A stretch of 64,000 bases of DNA from Naegleria lovaniensis (taxonomy: Eukaryota; Heterolobosea; Eutetramitea; Acrasida; Naegleriidae): contig NW_025407865.1 of the NCBI RefSeq assembly GCF_003324165.1, positions 1 through 64,000 on the forward strand. The letters run 5' to 3'. The position numbers and the translations under genes are program-made. Under the pieces are notes generated by a model. The model made no database searches. It had not been told where the DNA came from and was given only the letters and a program-made list of their open reading frames with translations. Positions 30,592-42,811 of this stretch are shown here, one piece after another. Numbering within the stretch: the stretch's first letter is position 1; every line of letters starts with the position of its first letter.

Positions 30592-32873
30592 ATGTTGAGT
30601 GCCACTCCTTTTGCGTCCCGAGAAAACAGTACCAACAATTTGACACCACCCTCTTCAGTATCCTCTACCTCGGGTCAACAACCTTCTCTTCAGCACCAAC
30701 AACAACATCAACCACCCTCTCATCATCATCACTCCCAACATGCTGATATCAGACGTGTGCTCAGTCAAGGAAATGTCGACGACGTGATACAAGATGAATT
30801 TGCAGCAGATACTCTTGTTGAGTTTGATGAATATCCTTTGAATCATCATCATCGATATCATCATCCACGTCAACCACAGGATCATGATCCATCTCATATC
30901 AGGTCTAGACCTAATAACAACAACAATGAACCACTCTCTACCTTACCTTCATCATCCTCTTTCAATTCTTTATCAAGTGCTTTGGATGGTCATCATCAAC
31001 ATGTTCATTACTCTTTGGATGAAAACAATGTGTTGCAAAGTACGAATAGGAATCATCAGCATCATCATTGGAGAGGACAACAACAACATCTCACGAATCG
31101 AAAAGCACAACCACCAACTATGACGACAACGACCTTTCCTTCATCATTGAGCTCAATCTCAGATCATAATGCTGCAACAAGAACAACATTGGTAGAATCC
31201 AATCCTCATGAAGATCATCATCATTATGAAGACGATCATCATCATCATGACGACACTCACAATATGGTCTTGCTCATTCCCAAAGAATCAACATGTTCCG
31301 AACAACAACAACAAGATACATCACCACATGATCATGACATTCATCAACAAGAACACAACCAAGAACACCATTCCAATATTCTCATTGATAAATATCTCAG
31401 TTTTGAACAACATTTACTTCGTCGAAGTGATAAAAAAAGAGACAATCAATATCGAACTCAATTAGAATTAATTACTGCCATTGATGAACATTGTGATAGT
31501 GTTCTTCATACCTATTCATGGTTTCGATTATTTATATTATCCTTAATGGGTGGAGTCTATGTAGCCATTGGAACACTCACAAGTGGTCTCATTTCAAGTG
31601 ATCTCTCAAGTAAGGCTTTACAAAAATTATTAATAGGAATAGCCTTTGTTGGTGCATTTACAATGATTATATTCAGTCGTTCCATTCTCTTTACTGAAGT
31701 GAATATTTCAGTGAGTGTTCATTTATTTAAAAGTGATCTCATTGGAATTATTCGAAGATCCATTTATTGGTTGTATAAGGCTATCTTTACATGTTGTAAA
31801 AATCACATGCATGTCAAAATTAGAAGAATCTCACATAAGAGTATCAAATTAATGACAGTACTCTATTCACTTCGATTATGGGGTATTGCTATTATTGGAA
31901 ATGTATTAGGAACAGGTAAGTGTATGAGGTTCTATTGTGTTTTTATGAGCAGTAGAATAATATTAATATTTTTGAAATGAATTCAATATATATTGAACCT
32001 TGAAATTATTTTTTATTGACCATTTTGGGAATTCCATGTTGTATCGAAATTATTTTTTATTATTTTTTATTGACCATTTTGGGAACTATGATTCCATGTT
32101 GTAAAACAAATGATGAAAATTCCAAATGATCATTCCTGCTCTCTCAATACTAGTATTGATGAGTGCCATTTTGAATGGTAGTTTTGTTTGGTATGACAAT
32201 ATTTCCATGATTCAATTTCTTGCAAGTACAACCTATAAGAAAGTTCATACCTTTTCTGTGAGAGGTGTGAATGGATGGTTTTCATGTCTGTTATCTGGAA
32301 TGATTGCTAATTTCATGATTGGAGTAGCAACTTTATTATGTAGTTCATCAACGTAAGTTGAATCAATATTGTACATTTTTCATTGTATTCATGAATTGGG
32401 AATGTTGAATGATTGAATCAAATGTATGAATAACAATAATAATACTCCAAATATTTTCAATATAAATAATAATATTCAACAATAGAACAATTGTGGGCAA
32501 GATTATTGCACTTTCATTTCCTATCATTGCATTTGCTGCTTTAGGAGTTCAACATGCACCTGCAAATCTCGGTATGTAGAAGACCATTGTTTAAATGTAT
32601 ATCCTCATATTCAATCATACCATCAACATATGAATTTGAAATACCAAATGATCATTCAAAAAAGGTTATTTTTCACACATTTTCATTTGGAAAGAATTAT
32701 TTGGTATGGAAACCATTTCCAACATGACCACCATTACACCTGAAATTTATTACATTTCTGAAGAGATTCAATGGTGGGATTCATTGATATGGAATGTCAT
32801 TCCTGCTGGAATTGGAAATGCTATTGGTGGAGTATTCTTGGCATTTATTTTTGTTTATACTTTTATCAAGTAA
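30592..32873 (+). CDS. Formate/nitrite transporter (FNT) family channel, four exons
   Basis: Exons 30592-31915, 32154-32352, 32486-32571 and 32665-32873, joined by GT-AG introns of 238, 133 and 93 bp, give 605 residues. The first 300 residues are a His/Gln/Ser/Asn-rich cytosolic-looking tail with many HHHH clusters. The membrane part follows: SWFRLFILSLMGGVYVAIG, the FTEVNIS region, RLWGIAIIGNVLG, TIVGKIIALSFPIIAFAALG, QHAPANL (position of the channel histidine in FocA/NirC) and NVIPAGIGNAIGGVFLAF, the best family signature. FNT proteins form pentameric channels for formate, nitrite, lactate or hydrosulfide. Most bacterial members are under 300 residues, so the tail doubles the length. Intron 1 and the 3' flank contain short duplications. 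The substrate is not predictable here. Confidence 0.9.
32003..32103 (+). repeat. Direct duplication inside FNT intron 1
   Basis: Two copies of a segment of about 40 bp (32003-32043 and 32059-32103) containing TTTTTTATTGACCATTTT and ending TTCCATGTTGTA; the second copy has a short insertion (ACTATG). Confidence 0.85.
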
Positions 32874-33252
32874 ATGAGTGAATGTGTGTGTATGTGTGTA
32901 GATAGATCATGATCGTGTAAAGTGAGTGTGTATATGTGTATAGATAGATCATGATCGTAACGTGAGAGATCAGTAAGGTGCTACTACTACTTACTGAAAC
33001 CATCCTTTTATAACGCTTGTGACTCTTTAAAGTCAATACCTGAATCCACTTGAAAATCTCTCCTTTTCAAGGTATTTTGATACAATGGATCCTTTTCAGG
33101 AAATTTTTCATTGACACCAATCATTATCAAACAACATACAAAAAAAAATATCAAAAAACTCTCGACGGCATCCTAGCACACCCTATTATTACCACCAATC
33201 CATCCAATCCATCCATTTCGATCGATTGATTGCACTATCAACAAGACTCAAC
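32874..33252. other. Intergenic spacer with duplicated 3' flank
   Basis: Follows the FNT gene. The first 85 bases contain two copies of a GT-rich segment with ATAGATCATGATCGT, at about 32883-32918 and 32921-32960. The rest is the upstream region of the kinase-like gene, rich in pyrimidines just before its ATG. Confidence 0.6.
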
Positions 33253-35528
33253 ATGTCCACTCCCTCTCAATCCGATACCACCTTTCTTTCTGTTCATAAT
33301 GAAAGTGAAATGAGAAGACCTTCTCAACATTGGCTCTCTCAAACTGTGGATGTTGAATTTCCCGATAAGAGTATTCATGTCTTTCCATGTCCAGTCAAAT
33401 GTTTTGATATTGCAGTATTATTAAAGAAACATATGCATATCAAAACTGATATTTATGCATTGGAAGTCAATAATTTGATTACTTCATTGAATGAAGTGAT
33501 TTCTTTTACTCAAGTCAAAGTTAAACCTATTTTGAGAGATAGTGTGGATGGTCATGCCATTTTGAGACGTAGTTTAGTATTTCTTGTTGGATTGGCTACT
33601 CATTTGGAATTTCCTGAATTTTCAATGACTGTTGAACATTCTTTGAGAAATGGTTATATGTGGTAAGTAGTACTGGAGTGGTTGTGTGGTGTTAAGTAGA
33701 TTTCCATCATTGACTTGTTATGATATTCATTTGGGTATGGTACTACTCTACCCATTCATCATTTACATGAAAATTCCTTCATCATTGACTATATCATTCA
33801 TTATGACTATCCACTCATTAAATCCCCTCATCATTGACTATATCATTCATTAAATCCCATTGACTATATCATTCGTAATGACACCTATCCATTCATCATT
33901 CGTAATGACACTTCCCTCACAGCTGTGTGGAAGATACCAATGTCACTACTGAACAATTAGCTAAAATTGAACACAAAATGAAAGATCTTGTGAATCGAGA
34001 TCTTCCCATTCTCACTCGTTATGTTTCCTATGAAACTGCAATGGAATTCTTTGAAAAGGTTGTAAAAAGACCTTACACGGCATCTCTCATCTCTGCCAAC
34101 AATGATCCTGCTGTTCCCATTGATTATTGTGATGGTATTGCTGAACAATATTTTGATTTACATCACAGAACATTGGTGGCAAGAACAAGTTTTCTTCATG
34201 ATTGTTTTACATTGGAGAAATTCAATCATGGATTTAAATTACAATTTCCTGCTGAACCTTATGATTTGGGATTAGAATTTAATGATGAAACATTGGCGAA
34301 CTTGTATTCAGAATATAATAATTGGGGTAAAATTACCAATACGAGATGTGTGGGTGATTTGAATCAACACGTGAATAATAATACCATTAAATGGTTTATG
34401 GCATTGAATCATGCATTGCATGATCAAAAGATTGTCAAGATTGCATTGGATATTTATTCGAGACGTGATAAAGTCAAATTGATTTTGGCGGCAGGACCAT
34501 CCAGTTCAGGTAAAACTACGGTACGTAGGTGATGATTGGGCGGGAGGTGTTTTTGTTGTAACTTGAATTATAATTTTTTTTGGAATGACCCAAATTGGAT
34601 CGTCCAATATGAATATAACCCTTGGATGATCCATCTCATACATTGGTGAAATTACCTACTATATATTTTTACATTGGTGAAATTACCTACTATATATGTT
34701 TACCATGTACAATGATCATGGATGATTCAACATGTTATTTTGAACAACCAATCATTTTTGAACATGACCTAGTTCGCTAAAAAACTCTCCATTCAATTGG
34801 AAATTTTAGGTATCAAACCAGTGACCATTTCTGTGGATGATTATTACAAGCCTAATAAGGAGTGTCCATTGGATGAAAATGGAAATTATGATTTTGAAAC
34901 CATTGATGCCTTGAGAATTGACTTGTTGAATGAACATTTAGAATCATTGATTAAGGGTGAAGAGGTCATGTCTCCAATCTTTGATTTCAAGAAGGGAGTA
35001 CCCAAAGACATTGGTCGTAAAATCAAATGTCAACCTGGACAAGTCCTATTAATGGAAGGTATTCATTGTTTGAATGATAAATTAACTCCAAAGATTCCAA
35101 ATGAAAACAAATTCAAGATATTCCTTGCACCACTCACTCAATTGAATTTGGATGAAGTGAATTTCATTAGTAACAATACGACACGACTATTGAGAAGAAT
35201 GGTTCGAGATTTTAATTTCAGAGGACATTCAGTCACTTCCACGTTGGACATGTGGCCTGCAGTGCGTAAAGCAGAACATCGAAATGTGTTTCCTTTCATG
35301 AAGAATGCAGATGTAGTGTTTAATACTTCTCTCGATTATGAATATTCTGTATTGAAAGTTTATGCTAAACCATTGTTGAGTGCAGTCAGTCCAAAGAGTC
35401 CACATTACAACTCGGCACGAGAATTGTTAGCCTTTTTACGTTATTTCCATGCCATTCCAGCTGCTTCCATTCCAAGTGATTCATTGTTGCGTGAATTTAT
35501 TGGAGATTCATTCTTTGATTATGAGTAG
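33253..35528 (+). CDS. TGS/SAD-uridine kinase-like protein, three exons
   Basis: Exons 33253-33662, 33923-34520 and 34773-35528 with GT-AG introns of 260 and 252 bp give 587 residues. The N-terminal part resembles the TGS domain (VDVEFPDKSIHVFPCPVKCF) and then the second additional domain of threonyl-tRNA synthetase (GYMCCVEDTNVTTEQLAKIE, HKMKDLVNRDLPI), though the HxxxH-type editing motif is not evident. The C-terminal half is a uridine kinase/phosphoribulokinase domain: P-loop GPSSSGKTT at 328-336 lies exactly at the intron 2 junction, followed by FAKKLSIQL, SVDDYYKP (Walker B-like acid), GQVLLMEGIHCLND and the TRLLRRMVRD segment. Such fusions are known in bacteria and some protists and are of unsettled function. 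ATG at 33253; the frame extends upstream only to a TTG. Confidence 0.85.
33778..33912 (+). repeat. Minisatellite in kinase-like gene intron 1
   Basis: Imperfect tandem units built from TCATTGACTATATCATTC, with related units TAATGACACCTATCCATTC; at least three copies of the first, ending just before the acceptor. Confidence 0.8.
34640..34700 (+). repeat. 30-bp tandem duplication in kinase-like gene intron 2
   Basis: Two adjacent copies (34640-34670 and 34671-34700) sharing ACATTGGTGAAATTACCTAC and the following TATATAT. Confidence 0.88.
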
Positions 35529-36548
35529 ATATTATGGTTCAGTTTGGGTGTTACTTGGTGGTGTTGCTTGGTGGTGTGGTTCATAATGTTATTCGTGCAG
35601 TTGTTGCGCATTTGGAATTTATAATAAACTTGCAAAATGCATGTTTCAACTTGTAATCATGAAGGTTGACACTCCATCTCCCAAGAAGCTCAGACAAGAG
35701 CCAATTCAAGAAATGATGAAAACGATGACAAAGTCGTCTTTGCATCGAGAGGAGCGTTGAGAGGAAGGATTTTGAACACTCCTCCAGTATAAGCATTCAC
35801 GAACGTAAGCATTGCTCTCATAATATAATTATTTTACGTTATTCTGTTATTTGAACAACAGAAGTGTTTTGTAACGATTGTATATTACTCTTGAAATATT
35901 ATCTATTCAATGATTGTTTGAAGTCACATAAAACAGGTATTATCTACCACGAGACTCAAAGCAACATTATATTGTTGTCATGACCGAAAAGATTGTGGAT
36001 TAAGAATACATACCAAGTATATAATCTGTTAATGGGTATACAGTATTATTCTACATGATCTACGAATAATGATAGCTAACATATTAGGGGCTGATGAATC
36101 GGTACATTGTTAATAAATTAGTTGTGTTCAATATAATCACAATGATAAGTATTCATCGTTCAACTAGCATTTCAAATAACATACTCAGTTAACAGTGTAA
36201 CAGCTAATCTACGATATTTATCGTGGATCTTCTGATCTACATATTAACCAACATTCAACCACATTTGTTTGTCTTGGTAGAAAGGTTGTACTGTAAGTAT
36301 ATCGGATCATTTCGTACCTATACGTTACTACAACCTTCTTCGGAAGTGTTTAGTGAAGATAGTGATATAAAGTTAAGTAAATACTGAATTCTTCCTTGAT
36401 GAGTGTTTTCAGATTTGTTGACGTTTGTAGACTTAGGCCACCTCTTTTCCAAGAACCTTCTTTCATTTTTCTCTAAAGATTGTTTTGTTGAAGATCATAG
36501 TTCTTTCTGCTTTCTCTTTATTATTCTTTTGTCTAGTTGACGTAGGTT
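35529..36548. other. Convergent intergenic region, about 1 kb
   Basis: Lies between the tails of two convergent genes, so it is unusually long for such a place in this genome. No open frame with coding character. It contains the imperfect inverted repeat listed separately and a short palindrome ACGATATTTATCGT near 36211. A noncoding RNA or a worn-out element is possible; I see no terminal repeats or protein remains. Confidence 0.5.
36282..36337 (+). repeat. Imperfect inverted repeat (possible hairpin)
   Basis: AAGGTTGTA at 36282-36290 is matched perfectly by TACAACCTT at 36329-36337, and the inner flanks (CTGTAAGTATAT versus CTATACGTTAC) also pair imperfectly, so 17-20 bp could pair around a loop of about 15 bases. 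Confidence 0.65.
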
Positions 36549-37253
36549 TTACAACCAACGATAATTGTTCTTGTTCCAAGGCATCATTTTCAGAACTTTT
36601 GCTAAACCACAACTATCTGTTAGGGCTGAAAAGACAGCACCAGCAGCTAAGGAGCTACTTCCTAATAGAAACAATTTGTTCCTACTCAGGGAATACCCTA
36701 ACAAACCAGAAAGAGTTAGAAAACCCGAGGTAAATCGAGCTTGTCTTTCAAGAGGCCACGATGGATGAGAGTCTCTGTTTTCCAGCACGAATGGAATCAA
36801 AGTATCCTGATCCTTCTTCATCGTCATATTCGTATTCGAATCAGAACTTGAAAGTCGTTTGTTAATTTCATTGAAACCTCCTTCAATGCATGTACATTGA
36901 AATCCATGTTTTGAGAGAATGGAACATGCATGTGTAGATGCTGAATCCTCACAACCTTGTTGACACACCACATACACTGGTTTATGATGATCTAACAGTC
37001 TTAAATTTGTATCCAAAGTGGAATATGGTAAATTAATGCAATGTTTCAACACGATGGGTGCTTGTTCAAAATCGTGTTGAGATCGAACATCAATCACTTG
37101 AAGCGAAAACTCGTTCACTCGTTGTTCTTGAATGTAATCCTCAAAGGAAAGATTGTTCTTTGTTTGGTTCTTTGTGGTCATGCAAGTGAGGATACTAGTA
37201 ATTGGTTTTTTTGATGTTTGTGTGCTTCGAGTCTGTCTGTTTGTCTGAATCAT
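36549..37253 (-). CDS. Rhodanese domain plus YgaP-like membrane anchor
   Basis: A protein of 234 residues with a rhodanese (sulfurtransferase) domain and a C-terminal DUF2892/YgaP-type hairpin. The rhodanese core is visible as LQVIDVRSQHDF, INLPYSTL, and YVVCQQGCEDSA with candidate active Cys97, then CTCIEGGFNE. The C-terminal part has the YgaP pattern PLERQARFTSGFLTLSGLLG, a second membrane segment and a closing block CGLAKVLKMMPWNK. Bacterial YgaP is an inner-membrane sulfurtransferase. The N terminus from the ATG at 37253 (MIQTNRQTRSTQTSKKP) is basic and lacks acidic residues, so mitochondrial import is likely. A TTG further out at 37289 is not used. The combination suggests inheritance from a bacterium, perhaps the mitochondrial ancestor or later transfer. 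Confidence 0.85.
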   Translation of the reverse strand: MIQTNRQTRSTQTSKKPITSILTCMTTKNQTKNNLSFEDYIQEQRVNEFSLQVIDVRSQHDFEQAPIVLKHCINLPYSTLDTNLRLLDHHKPVYVVCQQGCEDSASTHACSILSKHGFQCTCIEGGFNEINKRLSSSDSNTNMTMKKDQDTLIPFVLENRDSHPSWPLERQARFTSGFLTLSGLLGYSLSRNKLFLLGSSSLAAGAVFSALTDSCGLAKVLKMMPWNKNNYRWL

Positions 37254-37644
37254 ATAACCAACCAACCAACCTACATGGATGACAGTCAAAGAGTAAAACT
37301 GATCAGTAACACGAAATCAAATTTGATCAGCGTGTGAGTTAGAGCTGAGCCAGTTCCGACCTAGAATTACCAAAAAATAAGTTGGAATGAAGACATGTAA
37401 TTTTGATAGATTTGATATTCTTCCAAGGAACGAAGAGCGATTTATGAAATTAAATTGGACATTTATTACATCCAAAATTGCTCTCAACGGTGAAATAAAT
37501 ATTGGAATGCAAGTTCAGACACATGTATTGACGAGTTGTGTATGGTTTGATGACAACTTGGGTGACTTGGAATGACTACCGTCCACCTCGAATCGAGAGA
37601 GCATGGAGAATTGTAGAGCGAATTTAAAAAAGCGCCATCAAAAA
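37254..37644. other. Divergent intergenic region
   Basis: Upstream of two divergent genes. A 62-codon frame at 37387-37575 has no recognisable feature and is not called. Confidence 0.5.
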
Positions 37645-40600
37645 ATGCCAATGTACGATTTTAAGGCTACAACAACAACAACAAGTGGCACAGCAGCGAA
37701 GATGAGGCTTTGAGGTTAAAGGCAAACATTCATCATGACGAGTCCGAAGATGAAGAGCCTCTTCCTCCTGAGCCAAGACCAATATCCACGTTAGCAATTT
37801 CTAATTTTCAATCGGACGATATTGAATCTCTTCTCAATGAAGATTTACTAAAAGAAATTGAGAAACAATATCTTAAATCGAACAACAAATTAAAGAACAA
37901 ATCTCCAATTACATCAACCAGGAATTTAAGAATGGATCATACTATTGCAGATTCATCAAACAACGTTAAATCTGGCTCGATCAGAGACACAAGCGAAGCC
38001 TTTCATCATTCATCCCTTTCATCTCATCCAATTCAAATGGACATGATTCATATCATTAAGGGAGTTGTGAGTGCAACTGGATCCAATTGTTACAAAATCA
38101 TCACTGAACAATATATTAAGGATGTGGTGAAAATCACCAAAACAAGTTTAATGTGGATTTCAAACATTTCTAAAACAGACCACTCATCATGCATTTTGGA
38201 ACTTAAAAGCATTTCCTCATTGAAAAAGAATATATCACCATGCGAAAAAGTGGTTCGAATTTCAGTCTACTCCTCTCAGAAAGGAAGACCAAGAAAGTGT
38301 GTTGTTTCCACTTCACATCATCCAAATTTTGGTTTTAAAGTGTTAACTGAAGATTGGATCTTTGATCATCATTTGGAATTATCAAAGAAAGGTGAATCCT
38401 CAATGCTCCTACCAGACACCATTTCATTTCCAGAGCATTTAGTGTTGAGATATTTGAGTTTAACTTTTATTGGATCTCAAACATTTTCAAGTACTCACAG
38501 AATTAAACATTTATCAGTAACATTGGAAGATAACATTCAAGACGAAGAATACTTGGATTTGGTACGACAAGAATTGGTTCAAGGAGGAGTATCTTCAGAA
38601 CCAATTCGTCTCGAGAAAGACTCCACTTCTGTTAAAAATGCAAAGAAACAACTCTCCAATCCACAACAAGAATGCTCGCATACAGATCCGACTGAACGCA
38701 TAACACCACCATCACAGGAAGAAGATGAACCATTGATCGTGAGCAACAAGGATATTGATTTGAACAATAATGAAACTACGACATCCAATGCCATGCTCAT
38801 GAAAATTCTCAACACTAGCACACAAAGTGATCAATTTACAGATGATTCATTATTAGAAGATTTAGATGATTTGAGAGATGAATTGAAAGGATCTACTCTT
38901 AGTATGGATAGCAGTGATGGTGCTAATAACATGATTGAAACATTGAATCATGGTAGCAGTGTATCTTGTCCTATTTTTGATGAATTCGTCAAAGATCAAA
39001 GAGTACCACCAATCATCACCATGGATGAAGAATTAATTCAAAAGGAAATTGAAGAAATTGAAGCAAAATTAATTGAAAAGAAACAGAAATTGGATTCTTT
39101 GAATAATTCACCAGTTAAAAATTTGATATCCCAAAGGTCTTTGTTGATTCAACCAAAGACGAGTAGTGGTGGTGGTGATGGTATGAATCGTGTAGATGTG
39201 AATATCAAGGGTCATAGCAATAGTAGTAGTAGTCGTAACAGTAGTAGTACTATTGGTGGTGATCATGACAGTCATAACCTTTTACTTGCTACCACCCATG
39301 ACGATGATGAAAGTAAGACTCATCATGAAAGGCATGACATGAATCACCCAACGACCACCATAACACACCAAAAGAGTATTCATAATTCTACAAGTAATAT
39401 TCACTCGAATGACTCTCGTGTCAATGGTAAGAAGAATAGGACTCGTAGTAATGATGATCACACACTGAGTGAGAATACCATTGCTCATGAAACTTTGAAC
39501 ACCACGTCGACGACATTACAAAACAAGTCAAAGAATATTCACAAATCCAAGGAAAAGACATTATCACTGAACAAGCATGTGGACACCAATCCAATAGTAT
39601 CGAATAAGGATTCTACTAACTCCACACACCCCATCGTTTTAAATATACTTCCAAAAGATCGAACCATGAATCATACAAGAAATTTCAATTCGAACAACAA
39701 GACAAAAACTCATCGAATAATGAATAATGATGATGGTGGTGGTGGTGGTGAACAGAACATGACACCACCACAACAACAAGTACAACATAATCTATCGATT
39801 ATTCCTAACAATGACGATGGAATGAATCAATCAAATCATTCGAAACCATCTGTGAGTCAAAACAAAACAAGAAATACTCATATGGTTGGATCTACACCAA
39901 CCACGATTGATATTTCTTGTTCACACAAGATGAACCACATGAATATATCTCAAAACCATCCTCCTGACATGGTTCGAAACACTTCGAATCATCATTTACT
40001 AGTCATTGAGTTTTCTCCCAATTCTCAACATGATCTTCAATCATACGATAGATATGGAAGTAAGCTTGAACAACCAACGAGTATGAGAAAACCAAATTCA
40101 TCTCTTATTCATTTCCTCTATGATATTAAGAAGAAACAACAAGAAAAAAAGAATATTTTTAACACCAACAGTCATGAAACAAGCGTGTTTCACTCGAAAG
40201 AACAAGGAAAGAATGAAAAGAATCAAGAAATGAAAGATCATGATAAGAAATTACCAATAGTGAACACAGATCTTCAACAGATTCCATCACTTGAACTGAC
40301 TGATTTCATGAAACACTGCACACCTTCAAATCAACCTTCTTCCTCACATTTCTCTACATTTGAAGACCATGTCATGCATTCAAAAAGTGAATCTACTCTA
40401 CTTCATCATAACAGTCATGTTCATGATGAATCGAGTAGTAGTAATAGTAGTAATAGTGAAGAGACTCAAAGTGATGTTTCGAGTGATATTACTCTCACTG
40501 TCGTTGCTGAAGATGATGATGATGATACAATGAATGACTTTGGGTCCTCTCACATGACCACCATAATGATGGCGCATGAAAAGAATTATAAGAATATACC

Positions 40601-42473
40601 CATGTTATTCAATGTACCACCATTTACCATGTCCTATAATACAAGTCCTCGTGTGATCATGAATGAAGAGGATCCTCTTGTAGTGAAACTCTCAGATTCG
40701 AGAACGTTCAATGAATATTCCATCATGCATGATCAATGGTGTTACAATCGTGAAGAAGAAGAGCATCACTATCCTCATCATACACTGGAGAATGATGATT
40801 TACATGATGATGATGACTTGTTGAATGATGATGAACAAAACCATTCACTTCTTGATGACTTGAAGAATACAAGGATTGGGCACACACCCATCAGAGCTCC
40901 ACCAAGTCCACCCTTCAGAGTAATTAATGATGATACACCACCACCATCGAATACATTATTACTACCATCGAATACATCCTCACTCATATCCTCTTTGAAT
41001 TTTGATGATTTAGATTTCAGTTCTATGGAAACCTTAAATGATCATCAGCATGTTGGACTACATACATTGGATGGAGTGAATCAAGATCAAAATGATGACT
41101 CTTCTTCTGTGTTTCAAAATGATGAACAAGAAGAAATGAATCCAGTGCATGATGCACTATCATTACTGAATACGATCACTGATCCTACTACTGCTACTAG
41201 TACTAGTACTTTGGATATTTTAAAACAATTGGAAGAGGAAATGACAAAATCATTATATCATGATGTTGTTGGTGTTGAACATTCATCAGAGATTGTAAAA
41301 GAACCAATACTAGAAGAATATGAAGAAATTCAACACGAATTATCACAACATGAAGAAGAAATTCAACACGAGTTGTCTCATGAAGAAAATCATGATGATA
41401 TCATGTCTTCCAACAACAACAACAACATGACTACACATAAGGATGATAGAATGAATTCTCCTTTTCATCACTCAACAGAAATTATTGGAGAAACCATACA
41501 GTTGGATGATGAAAGGACCAAGAACCATGATACTACTCAATCAAACAATGATCACCAACATTTCAATCAACAGCTAACGTTAATGACTCATTCTGAGAAT
41601 CCAATGATTGTACATGAGGAAGAACATGATATCATTCAGAGTTTTTTAGATGAAACAAATACTACGAGCTGTACATCCGAAGAATATGACCTCAATGATT
41701 CTCCCAACATTACACCAAGAAATACCAAGACGAACAATACCACTCCATACTACTATTTAAGAAATTCTCAATCAAGTCCTGTCTTTCACACTCCTTCCTT
41801 GCTGAATGTAACAACAACACCTTCCACCATGACACCTTCTCGTTTATTACTCAAAGGTGAACCAACACGATTATTTTCTTTAAAGAAGGGAATTGAATGT
41901 TTTCAACATGTTTATGACATGAAAAAGAAGAATTTTAAAAAATCTAAAAGATTAATCAAATTAGATAGAGATTCAAAGATTTTAACCATTTCTAGAAAGG
42001 CTCAATTATTCAAAAAGAGTGTTAAAATTAATATTTACAAGGATTTGAAATGGATTGTATATGGACCCTATTCAAAGACATTTAAAGATGAATTATATCA
42101 ATACCAACAACAACAACAACAATTACAACAACAATTTACAAAATTCAATCCTCACACAACAACGACTACCAATCATACTTTAAAGAGAAATTCATTACAA
42201 CAAGACCATAATATTTCACTATTACAATTTGTACCATGGAGATGTTTTTCAATGGTTACCGTTCATGGAGTGTATTGTTTTGAAATATCTAATCATGATA
42301 AGGAGTTGGATGATTTCATTTTAGGATTACAATTCTTAACAAAATCCGTGTTAGAACCTCAACGACCCATTTACACGAAACATTCATTAGTAGTGAAGAG
42401 ATTGTTTTTGAAAAGAGAATATGGAGGTCAAGTCGAGCCGACCTTTCTGAGACTAGCAATCACTACTGAATAG
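37645..42473 (+). CDS. Large low-complexity protein with PH-like ends, about 1,600 residues
   Basis: The main frame runs from about 37710 to the stop at 42473 without an intron. Its N-terminal third contains an ordered region (HIIKGVVSATGSNCYKIITE to DWIFDHHLEL, about residues 110-240) and the C terminus an ordered block (KSKRLIKLDRDSKILTISRK, KDLKWIVYGPYSKTFK, PWRCFSMVTVHGVYCFEIS, LDDFILGLQFL) with the strand and closing-helix pattern of a PH-like domain; the first region may be similar. Between them are over 1,000 residues of Asn/Ser/His/Asp-rich sequence with one Glu-rich coiled-coil candidate (MDEELIQKEIEEIEAKLIEK). No in-frame ATG precedes residue 75 of the main frame. An ATG at 37645 (MPMYDFKATTTT) in the neighbouring frame would join if one base is missing near 37700, as in other genes here; otherwise a first exon is unidentified. 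Possibly a membrane- or cytoskeleton-linked scaffold; unproven. Confidence 0.6.
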
Positions 42474-42811
42474 GTCGACAGCAAGAAGTAGAATAAAAGG
42501 CTCTGAGAGTACGGCTGATACAGTACATGTAACTAGTGGTATTATGTGACTCACGCCTACGTACATTTCGTGGACTTTATCATGATATGTTCAATATGCT
42601 CCACAGAGTACGATGCAGAATTAGGACAAACTCGATTGAAATCTTGAAGAGTGTTGATGCAGATCATTAGAGTCAACAAAATCAAAAGTGATGGTTGTCT
42701 AGCTGAACTCAAAGACTGACCATAGATTAGAAATAGCAAAAGGCTAAGAAGCTTGGAACGAACTTCTCAATAGCAACTTCGTTCTGCATACATGAAGTAG
42801 TGTATCACAAA
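42474..42811. other. Intergenic spacer
   Basis: Spacer between two genes on the plus strand; only an unconvincing 60-codon minus-strand frame inside it. Confidence 0.5.
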
